DNA from: a virus
Direction: 5' to 3' (one strand)
IMG/VR virus record: IMGVR_UViG_3300042876_000735
Span: 1-59,936 of that record
Length of the DNA: 59,936 nucleotides
Part shown: positions 33,916 through 41,962 of the stretch, one piece after another
Position numbering within the stretch: the first letter of the stretch is position 1
Layout of the letters: every line of letters begins with the position of its first letter
Program-made: the position numbers and the translations under genes
Notes under the pieces: model-generated
Database searches by the model: none
What the model was told of the DNA's origin: nothing
Seen by the model: the letters and a program-made list of their open reading frames with translations, nothing else

Positions 33916-36115
33916 TCATGTCTTTGTCCGTATATTGCTCAATATGATAGTCTTCTAAATCGGGTAATGGTAAATCAGGTAATTCCATTCCAGTGTCAGC
34001 TTTTAGTTTAGCGCCATCAACAATATATTTTCTCAATGCTTGATCCATATTAGCTATCTCGATATTCTTTTGTTTTGTCACTTCTCCTTTTTCTTTAATA
34101 AGTTCAAACCGCATTTTGATTTCCGATAATAATCGCTCGTTCTGAATTTTTAATTGAGAAAGAGTAAAGTCATTTTGAGCTTTCTTTAAATCTAATTCAT
34201 GTTTATTAGCTTCAGCTTGTGCCTTGTTATTAACATCCTTTTCAAGAAGTTGCTGTTGAGCTTGTTGAGCTTGAGCTTGTTGTTGCTGTTGCTGTGCAGC
34301 CGCTTCTTGAGCTTGTTGTTGCTGTTGTTGCACAACTTGTTCGGGCAAGAGAATTTCGTCAATATTATCAATTTTCATGATTTGGTAGAGACGTTTATAT
34401 ACAGCTGTAAGGTTGTGAAGTTGTGGCGATTGTAAGGCTGAGTCTAGAATACTTTGCATACGCACAAGTTGAGATGCAGAGTTAGACATGGACGGATCCA
34501 ATGCCGAAATAATACTAATAAGTGGCGAATATACAACACCATATGTTAACTGTGGAACTTGAGGAATAATCGGTTTGTTTGCCCATTCTTCTCGGAGTAA
34601 TTTGTGCAAAATTTTAAACATCTGGTTAATACCAAATTGAAAATGTTGCAACACAACTGACATTGGTTTGTTTTCTTTGTCCATTAAAGCTAATAAAAAG
34701 TTACCTTGAACGTTTGCTGGCATATTCTCAAAACGCACCGTAGAAATACCCGCAACTCGGTTAATTAGCTCACGTAAATCACTCCAAAATTCTTTATACA
34801 TTCCATCAGGTTGTTGAAATGGGATATTGAAAAGAGATTCTTTTATGTCTGTGGCTGGCGCAGCAATTTGGTTTATTTGACCATACTTAAGGTCAATTGA
34901 GGATTGTTGAGGTGCCAAGTTTTGAGACATGATTAGCGTCGGAGCATTCGCAAGGGATAAAGAGTTCGTTAAGTCTCTAATAATATTTGTAGCTGTATTG
35001 TGTAAACCAATACACAGCTGCCCAAGTCCTAACCCCCAGAAATTGTCACCCTCATTGAACGTCAATTGAAACATAGTTTGACGTTTTTCGATTCCATTTT
35101 CGGTTAGTTCCCAGCAGGGGTCGTACGCCATAATTGTACCAGTCTCAATATGAGTATGAACTGTGTATGGATAATAAGTATAGTTCGCTTCATCATTATC
35201 ACTTAAAAGTTCTGGATCTTGGTTATTAGCAGGACATTCCCAAATTTGGGTTTCAACAAAACGATATTTCTTTAAAGTATCCGATTTAGAAGTAATATCA
35301 TCTATACCAGAAATCGCCTTTTCTAGAGTTTTTACAGGAATACTATTTTGGTCATTAAAATCATTATCATCTGGGATATCAACCGTTCTGAAAATCCCCT
35401 TAGCCATATATATATTTAGCTCTTCTTCAGTTAATTCGTATACATGTCCAATAAAGCGTGCCGTTTCAAGAGAAGGTTCATCATCTCCGATTAAGATATT
35501 TTCTGGGTTTATCATGCGAACAACAGGACGATTCAAAATCGGATCCATGTATACTTTACAAATAGCTGATCCCGTTAAAAACGCAGACCCAATAGCTTTC
35601 TCCAGTTCTTTAATCCAATCAGACCATTCTCGGTTCAGCTTATTATTAATATCCTCCTCGATAATTTGAGCGTAATTATCAAGCTGCTCAAGTTGTTTAT
35701 TACCTTCTGGAATAGTATTTATTAAAGATCTGTGAGGGATATCAGTCGTCGCAATTTTAAAAGGGGGAAACAGTTCAGCAGTGAATTCGTTCTTTAACTG
35801 TAGCCACGTTTGTAAGAAGGTTGCGTCAACCAAATTACTTTGCTGTGGCTGGGTCATAGATTTATTCAGATATTGAGTTAACCCCAATGCGTTCATGGAG
35901 GAACGAATGATATCAATAAATCGTTTCCGAATAGCATATTCGTCTTCGGTACGTTGTTTCAATTCTTGCCCAAAACTTGTGAGATACTTAGGACTGAGTA
36001 TTTCTGCTAAGTTCTCGGGTTGATTGACAGTAGTTGGTTCACTACTTAGCATTGGTTGGGAGGGAGCAAATACGTTTGCGCCAGGAATATTCCCTGGAAA
36101 AGGAGCTTGATTCAT
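33893..36115 (-). CDS. Portal protein
   Basis: 740 residues, the large portal type of short-tailed phages. The N-terminal wing domain, a region with VYMDPILNRPVVRMINPENILIGDDE, the FNEGDNFWGLGLGQLCIGLHNTATNII block and the helical stem (ISTVRFENMPANVQGNFLLALMD) are in family order. The C-terminal 160 residues are a Gln/Ala-rich coiled coil with runs of Q (about 590-625), like the barrel extension of P22 portal. It is the only large head gene on the minus strand in this section. Confidence 0.85.
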   Translation of the reverse strand: MNQAPFPGNIPGANVFAPSQPMLSSEPTTVNQPENLAEILSPKYLTSFGQELKQRTEDEYAIRKRFIDIIRSSMNALGLTQYLNKSMTQPQQSNLVDATFLQTWLQLKNEFTAELFPPFKIATTDIPHRSLINTIPEGNKQLEQLDNYAQIIEEDINNKLNREWSDWIKELEKAIGSAFLTGSAICKVYMDPILNRPVVRMINPENILIGDDEPSLETARFIGHVYELTEEELNIYMAKGIFRTVDIPDDNDFNDQNSIPVKTLEKAISGIDDITSKSDTLKKYRFVETQIWECPANNQDPELLSDNDEANYTYYPYTVHTHIETGTIMAYDPCWELTENGIEKRQTMFQLTFNEGDNFWGLGLGQLCIGLHNTATNIIRDLTNSLSLANAPTLIMSQNLAPQQSSIDLKYGQINQIAAPATDIKESLFNIPFQQPDGMYKEFWSDLRELINRVAGISTVRFENMPANVQGNFLLALMDKENKPMSVVLQHFQFGINQMFKILHKLLREEWANKPIIPQVPQLTYGVVYSPLISIISALDPSMSNSASQLVRMQSILDSALQSPQLHNLTAVYKRLYQIMKIDNIDEILLPEQVVQQQQQQAQEAAAQQQQQQAQAQQAQQQLLEKDVNNKAQAEANKHELDLKKAQNDFTLSQLKIQNERLLSEIKMRFELIKEKGEVTKQKNIEIANMDQALRKYIVDGAKLKADTGMELPDLPLPDLEDYHIEQYTDKDMTMAAPPV

Positions 36116-36171
36116 GTGTTTTTTCTTATTATTATTAAACTATATAACAATAATAAGAAAAAAAATCCGAC
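36116..36171. promoter_or_regulatory. Divergent promoter region between portal and HTH gene
   Basis: ACTATATAACAATAATAAG faces right and, on the other strand, TTATATAGTTTAATAATAATAAG faces left. Both carry the AATAATAAG leader typical of late genes here. The two promoters share one 56-bp gap. Confidence 0.5.
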
Positions 36172-36492
36172 ATGTCTAACTCAACCGAAGAAAATTCTGA
36201 GGATATAGCAGAAAAAATTCTGCCGTTACTTCTTACAACTCCAGAGGCGGCTGCTTACCTCGGAGTTCCAACAAATTTCATGCGTTATCAGCGCGATCGA
36301 TTCACATATTTACAACCTGGCGGTAAATACGGACAGCTTATGTTTGTTCGGAAATCACTTGAAGAGTTCGTAGAAAAAAACGCAATCAAACCATCAGAAA
36401 ACAAGAAAAAGGATAAGAAAAAGAATGATATTCCCTGTGATTCAAAAGGATGTGGAAGCGGGGATTTATCATCCGCTGCCGTTTTGGAATAA
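36172..36492 (+). CDS. HTH protein (excisionase-like fold), possible small terminase
   Basis: 106 residues. Residues 18-65 contain LLTTPEAAAYLGVP, then R-x-R and FVRKSLEEFV, the pattern of the helix-turn-helix 17 (excisionase/MerR-like) family. The tail is Lys-rich. It overlaps the next gene by 68 bases. DNA binding is likely. It could be the small terminase, given the lack of another candidate, or a late regulator. Confidence 0.55.
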   Translation: MSNSTEENSEDIAEKILPLLLTTPEAAAYLGVPTNFMRYQRDRFTYLQPGGKYGQLMFVRKSLEEFVEKNAIKPSENKKKDKKKNDIPCDSKGCGSGDLSSAAVLE

Positions 36493-36910
36493 AGACAACT
36501 GGCGTAATCGTAATCGCAAAGAGTGGACTGACGAGGAGAAATCACAACTATTAATAGATCATTTCGGTAGTGATGGATATGAACCAGCAAACTATAAAGT
36601 CTGTTTAATCGAGTTCGATCCAACAGATAGAACATATTTCCTAGATGAGAACGGCGAAAAACAATACATGAAAGATGTGGACTTAGATGTTCGCACCACA
36701 TGGCATGTCGGGCAAATCGTAGCTATGGGTATTAACGCTTTTTCAAGTGATCGTTTTCCTACGGGTGCTATCGCTTCTTATGGTGATTTTGTTCAATTCG
36801 AGGGTTCTGCGGCTCAGCGAATACGTTTCATGAATTATCCAATGGTTGTAATTGACGATACCAATATTGTAGCGCTACTCCGTGATCCCGAGGAAACAAT
36901 TAATGGCTGA
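36425..36910 (+). CDS. GroES-like head protein, copy 1
   Basis: 161 residues. The second half has VGQIVAMGINAFSSDRFPTGA, then SYGDFVQF and VVIDDTNIVALLRDPEE. This is the Cpn10-like order seen in phage GroES-fold head proteins (VGKV..MG...RFP.G....GDWV.F ... DD.I.A...DP). The N-terminal part (GIYHPLPFWNKDNWRNRNR) is specific to this pair. It may modulate GroEL or be a head component with a GroES fold. The start inside the preceding gene is supported by alignment with copy 2. Confidence 0.5.
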   Translation: MIFPVIQKDVEAGIYHPLPFWNKDNWRNRNRKEWTDEEKSQLLIDHFGSDGYEPANYKVCLIEFDPTDRTYFLDENGEKQYMKDVDLDVRTTWHVGQIVAMGINAFSSDRFPTGAIASYGDFVQFEGSAAQRIRFMNYPMVVIDDTNIVALLRDPEETING

Positions 36911-37382
36911 CATTACTTCAATTTTTCCCGTGATGAATCGAGAGTGTAAAAATGGAATATTTGAACCTTTATCTCATTGGTCAAAGGAAAATTGGAGGAA
37001 TAGAAACAGACGCAACTGGACGTGCGAAGAACTTAAAAATTTATTTTCTGATCATGCCGATATTGATGATAGAGAGTTAAGTAAAAATTATATTTTACTT
37101 TATAATTTTCCACGCTCAGCCTCCGAAAAGGATGGAGATTTATTAAACACAACCCGTTTTGTAAAAGATACGATTTTTATCGGTAAAATTATTAAAATGG
37201 GAAACTATGCATTCGATAAAGGAACATTCCCCACAGGGGCGATCGCATCCTATGGAGATTGGGTGCATTATGATTTAATGAAATCAGTTGAAAAATATGG
37301 AGCGAATAAGCAATTAGTCTTGATCAAAGATACCGATATTATCGGACTTGCACGTGATCCATTAGAGTTTAATTACTTTTAA
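36903..37382 (+). CDS. GroES-like head protein, copy 2
   Basis: 159 residues, paralogue of copy 1 (GIFEPLSHWSKENWRNRNRR, IGKIIKMGNYAFDKGTFPTG, SYGDWVHY, IKDTDIIGLARDP). ATG 36903 follows GAGGAAA and overlaps the end of copy 1 by 8 bases. The FPTGAIASYGD block is identical in both. Two such proteins beside a true GroES and two GroELs make chaperonin biology a theme of this phage. Confidence 0.5.
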   Translation: MADITSIFPVMNRECKNGIFEPLSHWSKENWRNRNRRNWTCEELKNLFSDHADIDDRELSKNYILLYNFPRSASEKDGDLLNTTRFVKDTIFIGKIIKMGNYAFDKGTFPTGAIASYGDWVHYDLMKSVEKYGANKQLVLIKDTDIIGLARDPLEFNYF

Positions 37383-37393
37383 AAAAAAATAGC

Positions 37394-37399
37394 TATAAT
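37394..37399 (+). promoter_or_regulatory. Late-type promoter before the scaffold gene
   Basis: CTATAATTAATTAATAAG followed by AAAAATAAGG precedes the gene at 37427. It matches the TTTATAATTAA and AATAA-leader pattern of other late genes. Confidence 0.55.
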
Positions 37400-37426
37400 T
37401 AATTAATAAGAAAAATAAGGACTAAA

Positions 37427-38356
37427 ATGGCAAATCCAGATTACTCACCAGGTGGACTTTTAGAACAATTACAAAATTTGTCTAATCCCTATGGTCCAGC
37501 AGACACCTCACAAAAAGATTATAATGAACCTGACGTCGCAATGGAGGATAACACTCAGGTTCGACAACCCTCTAAACCCTCTCAAAATGCACGTTTGAAA
37601 AAGAAGCTAGATGAGAAACAAAAGATAATTCAAGAGTTGGAATATCAGCTCTACAACGAAAAAGCCAAACGTGTTGATAGAGAGGAAAAATATACCGACT
37701 TACTTTCTACAAATATACATTGGGCAAAAACAGCTGCCGAACGTGAAAATGATTTATCTTCTAAAACAGAAGCTGAGAAATATATTTCAGATTTGCAAAC
37801 ACAGAAACTTCAAACTCTTCGCGAGAAAGAACAGTTAGCGAATTATCAACCAATGTATTCTGAATCGGTGGCAGATCCAGAAGCAAAATCAAATTATGAA
37901 GAATTTTTAGAACGCAACCCAATCGTCAACCTGAATGACCCGAACAACCCTAATTATTCTCCTGAAGCCTTCAAAATAATGGAAAATTTATCCTCTAAGC
38001 TGTCGGTTAGATATAAAATGGAGGGGAGGGGTGAAGATGAGTTTTCACCAACTTACTTTAAGGATCTCGAAAACATGTTTAAAAACGAACTGGGATATCA
38101 AACATCCCCACAATCTTCTGGGCAACGCTCCAGAAATATTTCAACTCCTGTTTCTTCTTCTCGTGCACCACATCCCAGAGGTGGTTCACAAGAACCTCAA
38201 TTTGGTGAAGTCGAATTAAAAGTGATTCAAAGTTTCTTGGATCATGCGCAAGACGACACACACAAAGAAGCAATTAAAAAACGATATATTGAGGCTAAAA
38301 AAAGAAATTACATTGATCAAAATATCAACTTACCAGTTTACAGCACTGAATTTTAA
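37427..38356 (+). CDS. Putative scaffold protein
   Basis: 309 residues. A disordered acidic start leads to a long charged coiled coil (about 60-150, LKKKLDEKQKIIQELEYQLYNEK). Then comes a helical part and a basic C-terminal end (KKRYIEAKKRNYI). This layout and its position after the portal and HTH genes suit a capsid assembly scaffold, whose basic tail binds the coat protein. It has no sequence motif that proves it. Confidence 0.55.
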   Translation: MANPDYSPGGLLEQLQNLSNPYGPADTSQKDYNEPDVAMEDNTQVRQPSKPSQNARLKKKLDEKQKIIQELEYQLYNEKAKRVDREEKYTDLLSTNIHWAKTAAERENDLSSKTEAEKYISDLQTQKLQTLREKEQLANYQPMYSESVADPEAKSNYEEFLERNPIVNLNDPNNPNYSPEAFKIMENLSSKLSVRYKMEGRGEDEFSPTYFKDLENMFKNELGYQTSPQSSGQRSRNISTPVSSSRAPHPRGGSQEPQFGEVELKVIQSFLDHAQDDTHKEAIKKRYIEAKKRNYIDQNINLPVYSTEF

Positions 38357-38367
38357 GGAAAAAAATT

Positions 38368-38943
38368 ATGTATGAATACACCGATGACGAAATTAACAAA
38401 TATCTAAGAAATAGCCCGCATAGAGATAGCAGTGCTCGTATCCAAAGACGAACATCAGTTTTCTCATCCAAAAAACCATCTAACGTGACATCACGCGAGA
38501 TTGATTTAGCATTTAAACCTCATAACATGGAATATGGTTACGTAAAATATTGGAGTCCGTCTGAGGGATCTTGCCTTGAAAATGTGGAGTGGCATAAATC
38601 AGAAGGGTTTACATATGTTCTAAAAATTCGTCACCAAGAGCTTACAAATGTGTCCGAATCAACTCAGAACTCTTTCCGAGAAGTCCGTGAAACGGGTCGT
38701 TCTCCAGAGGCTGTTAGCTTATGTGACTTTGATCACGATTTAATTAAAAAAAATGGATTAGTGTTGATGGAGCGGGACAAGGAAACTCAATATAACTATG
38801 AATTTAGGGTTCAAGCCCCAGTAATGGAACGACAAAAACAGGCAGATCCTATTCATTTTAATGCGGTTAAACAACCGTTTGGAATGAAGTTAGATATTGG
38901 TGTTGACGAGGATAATTCAATCCAATATGCTAATTATGTCTAA
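38368..38943 (+). CDS. Putative head protein
   Basis: 191 residues. It has a polar basic start (NSPHRDSSARIQRRTS) and a mixed alpha/beta body with no membrane segment. It follows the scaffold candidate by 11 bases and is closed by a strong terminator at 38990. It may be a head-completion or minor capsid protein. Not recognised. Confidence 0.55.
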   Translation: MYEYTDDEINKYLRNSPHRDSSARIQRRTSVFSSKKPSNVTSREIDLAFKPHNMEYGYVKYWSPSEGSCLENVEWHKSEGFTYVLKIRHQELTNVSESTQNSFREVRETGRSPEAVSLCDFDHDLIKKNGLVLMERDKETQYNYEFRVQAPVMERQKQADPIHFNAVKQPFGMKLDIGVDEDNSIQYANYV

Positions 38944-38989
38944 ACGCTAAATACCAAATATTTTACTTTTTTTTATTCATTTATTTTTT

Positions 38990-39011
38990 AAAAGCCCCTT
39001 CGGGGGCTTTT
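38990..39011 (+). terminator. Intrinsic terminator with UUCG loop
   Basis: AAAAGCCCC and GGGGCTTTT form a 9-bp stem closed by TTCG, with T-rich DNA after it. It ends the 37427-38943 transcript. Confidence 0.85.
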
Positions 39012-39081
39012 ACTTTTCCTAGCACCTTCGCTTCAAAATCGCTAAAATTATCATAATAAGAACAATAAGAAAGCTTTTAAA

Positions 39082-40404
39082 ATGCACTCTCCTTTTGCTG
39101 ATAACAGTGAGATGATCATAGCTCATTTCAGCCCATCCGAAATTCACGAGCTAAATCGATTACAAGGGGGTCCTGTAATTGATGAAAAAACATCTCTCCC
39201 CTCATTTATGCCCCTCTTGAAAATGCTGCAACATCCTGGAGTACATGGAAATATTGAATCTTTGCGTCAATATGCTACTCCCAAACATTCTGAAGGGGTG
39301 GCTAAATTTATCGAAGGTAGTGGTAGATTTGGCGACTCCAAAGCTGCTGTTTTACCTCGAGTAGTAGGCGATATTTTTGACCACTTCTTAAATGATGGTA
39401 AGCCAAGCATCAATCCTCACACGGGTAAGAGAGAATATTTCCTTGGAGGATTGCTCTCAGGTTTGTCAAATATTTTTAATACTGTAACATCTCCAATTAG
39501 GAGCGTTGTTAACTCAGTCGCATCTCCTGTTATGAACGCCTTAAAGCCAATTGGTGGTCAACTCTTATCTGGAGTTGCTCCCATGTTAGGGGGTCTAGCT
39601 CAACAAGGGATTTCTCAACTTGGTAATGCAGCTGGACGTCAGTTCGGGATGGGTAACATTGGCGATCAACTAGGTTCAGCTGTTGGGGGTGTTGTAAACA
39701 ACATGGCAACTCAAGCTGGAAATACATGGGCTGGAGGAGGAAATCTTGATCCATTAAATACTGCCAGAGAGGGTATTTCTCAATTGGGTAGTGCAGTTGC
39801 TCCAATCGCTCAACAAGCAGCCTCTCAGTTCGCTCCTCAATTGGGTGGAATGGCCGAGAGTGCATTAAATGGTGCAGCTGAAGGATTGGGTCTCCCTTTC
39901 CCAGTGGGTGCAGCTTTAGGCGGACTGGTTAATAATGGTGTTCAATCACTGACAAACTGGGGAGGTGAACAAGCTAATAAATTCCTAGGTAATCTTGGTA
40001 ATAGCGAAGCTCAACCTCAACTCTCTCAACTGCCAGAAAGTGCCGCTCGTGCAGCTATTGGTGGAATGGCTCCGACGATGAATGATTTTTACGGAAATTC
40101 TCCAGTGGGAGCTGGTCTGAGTAATGCAATGTCTGGGTATGGTGGAGGAATGTCGCCAGGTGAAGCAGCTAATTACGGTGTTGATCAAGGAATTAACCAA
40201 ATTCAAAATCCAGCCGCTCAATATTTAGCGCGTGGAGGCTACAACACATATCAAAACATGAATAATGGCGCTAATGCTGGCGATGCGATTAATTCAGGAT
40301 TCAATTCAATTAATCCAGAATTGTTTAATAACGCTAGAAATTATGGGGTTCGCAAATTTAACGAAACTGCTAATCAGAACTTCAATCGCAGAGCCGCAAT
40401 ATAG
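39082..40404 (+). CDS. Gly/Ala-rich internal virion protein
   Basis: 440 residues. After a short N-terminal domain (about 1-120) comes a long Gly/Ala/Asn/Gln-rich part with repeated LGG and QLG patterns and weakly hydrophobic helices (VAPMLGGLAQQGISQLG). Such sequence is typical of ejection proteins that enter membranes. It starts the internal virion gene block with its own AATAAGAACAATAAG leader. Confidence 0.55.
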   Translation: MHSPFADNSEMIIAHFSPSEIHELNRLQGGPVIDEKTSLPSFMPLLKMLQHPGVHGNIESLRQYATPKHSEGVAKFIEGSGRFGDSKAAVLPRVVGDIFDHFLNDGKPSINPHTGKREYFLGGLLSGLSNIFNTVTSPIRSVVNSVASPVMNALKPIGGQLLSGVAPMLGGLAQQGISQLGNAAGRQFGMGNIGDQLGSAVGGVVNNMATQAGNTWAGGGNLDPLNTAREGISQLGSAVAPIAQQAASQFAPQLGGMAESALNGAAEGLGLPFPVGAALGGLVNNGVQSLTNWGGEQANKFLGNLGNSEAQPQLSQLPESAARAAIGGMAPTMNDFYGNSPVGAGLSNAMSGYGGGMSPGEAANYGVDQGINQIQNPAAQYLARGGYNTYQNMNNGANAGDAINSGFNSINPELFNNARNYGVRKFNETANQNFNRRAAI

Positions 40405-40413
40405 GAAAAAAAG

Positions 40414-41961
40414 ATGAATCCAGAACAAGAAATGACCGAATTAAACGAACTTAGTGACGATGATATTTTAGTCCATATGAATCGCCAAGAGGTTGAAACT
40501 TTATCGGCACTTCAGCCTTCTGGAGTGACACGCGATAACCCTTGGAATATCCCCGAATTTCATGAACTGAGTGATTTGCTCGAAAGTGATCCTCAGGTGA
40601 AAGATGTCTTATCGGAGGCAATGAAAGAATTTACCTCATCAAATAAATATGGAAAAGAAGAGCTCGCTGATGAGGGTAGGCGCGAACTCCCTCCTTTACC
40701 TCAGTTAGAAGATAATCGCGAAGCTGAGTCAGGTGAAGCTGAAGCTCTTGGTGAGATGGGAACAAACGGGGATACCGAAATAGTTCTGATGCCAAAATCT
40801 TTGTTTGAGTTTCTCTGGGATAACGTTCCAGACGAATATAGAGAGGTAAACGAACATACGGGATTCCCACAATTCGGGTTTTGGTCTGGATTATTGGGTG
40901 TTGTAGGAGGAACATTAGGTTCATTAATACCAGGTGTTGGTCCAATAGCTGGTCCCATGATTGGTTCGGCTCTAGGTGGATTAGGTGGAGGTGCAATTGA
41001 TTACATTAACCGTCCTCGTAACGCTCCTATGAACATCAAACGTTATAATCCCGAAGATGAGGAATATGATGAAGATGATGAAGAGTTAATTCGCGAGATA
41101 GAAAAAGAGCCAGACTTTAATTTTTTAGAAGAACTACTCCTTAAAGGAATGGGGAATGGAATTGGCGGATTTTCCCCAGAAAAAGGAATAATGGAGATGT
41201 TAGGTCTTGGTGGTAAATCTGCACCTGGTGGGAGCCATGAAGATAAACGCAAGATACTAGCCGCAACTTTGAACGAACGCCGAAACCAAAGAAAATATTT
41301 CAAGAATCAACAAAAAGCCCATGTGATGGATTATTTGGGTAAGCTTGGAAATCATAGAGAATATATGATGTCCCATCATCCAATTTTAACTCAAAAAGGT
41401 AATACCTATAAGCAACACGACCCATATTTGCAAAATATGGAGATGATAAAAAACTATCTCAATCCAAAAACGAACACAGTTAAGTTGGTTGATAATTTTC
41501 TAGAGAATTTACCGCGTTATAAAGATGGCGGAGAGATTAAAAAACGTCACCTCAATCCTATTAAAAAATCAAAATATATTGATGGTGATGAAAGCGGACA
41601 AGCTGACAATGTGATGGTGGATGTTCCGGTTCATTCGTATGTAATTGATGCTTCTACAGTAAGCCAAATTGGTGATGGTTCATCTAATAATGGTGCAAAA
41701 AGGTTAAGAGATTATTTCGAAAAAATCCCATCTATTCTTTTAGAAGAGCGCACAATGATACCCTGTGCATTATCGGCTGGAGAGTATGTAATAAGCCCCG
41801 ATAAAGTAAATGGTCTTGGGGATGGAAATGTTAAAAAAGGTATTAAAATCTTAAAAAAATTTGTGAAGAACTTACGTGATCATAAAGATATGAATGTTGA
41901 GTCTATCCCAAAGCCGACTAAAGATTTAGGGTTCTACTTTAAGAAAAGCGGGGTGAGATAA
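40414..41961 (+). CDS. Internal virion protein
   Basis: 515 residues. A charged N-terminal part is followed by a Gly-rich hydrophobic stretch (about 155-200, FWSGLLGVVGGTLGSLIPGVGPI) that could insert in a membrane, and a very acidic segment (EDEEYDEDDEE). The C-terminal part contains two related VxxLSAGEYV(I/V)- and MVDVPVHSYVIDA-like blocks. It is probably ejected with the DNA and acts in membrane passage. Confidence 0.55.
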   Translation: MNPEQEMTELNELSDDDILVHMNRQEVETLSALQPSGVTRDNPWNIPEFHELSDLLESDPQVKDVLSEAMKEFTSSNKYGKEELADEGRRELPPLPQLEDNREAESGEAEALGEMGTNGDTEIVLMPKSLFEFLWDNVPDEYREVNEHTGFPQFGFWSGLLGVVGGTLGSLIPGVGPIAGPMIGSALGGLGGGAIDYINRPRNAPMNIKRYNPEDEEYDEDDEELIREIEKEPDFNFLEELLLKGMGNGIGGFSPEKGIMEMLGLGGKSAPGGSHEDKRKILAATLNERRNQRKYFKNQQKAHVMDYLGKLGNHREYMMSHHPILTQKGNTYKQHDPYLQNMEMIKNYLNPKTNTVKLVDNFLENLPRYKDGGEIKKRHLNPIKKSKYIDGDESGQADNVMVDVPVHSYVIDASTVSQIGDGSSNNGAKRLRDYFEKIPSILLEERTMIPCALSAGEYVISPDKVNGLGDGNVKKGIKILKKFVKNLRDHKDMNVESIPKPTKDLGFYFKKSGVR

Positions 41962-41962
41962 A

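Noticed and set aside
34199-34435. Leu/Ser-rich frame opposite the portal gene
   Set aside because: It is the shadow of the Gln-rich coiled coil of the portal protein.
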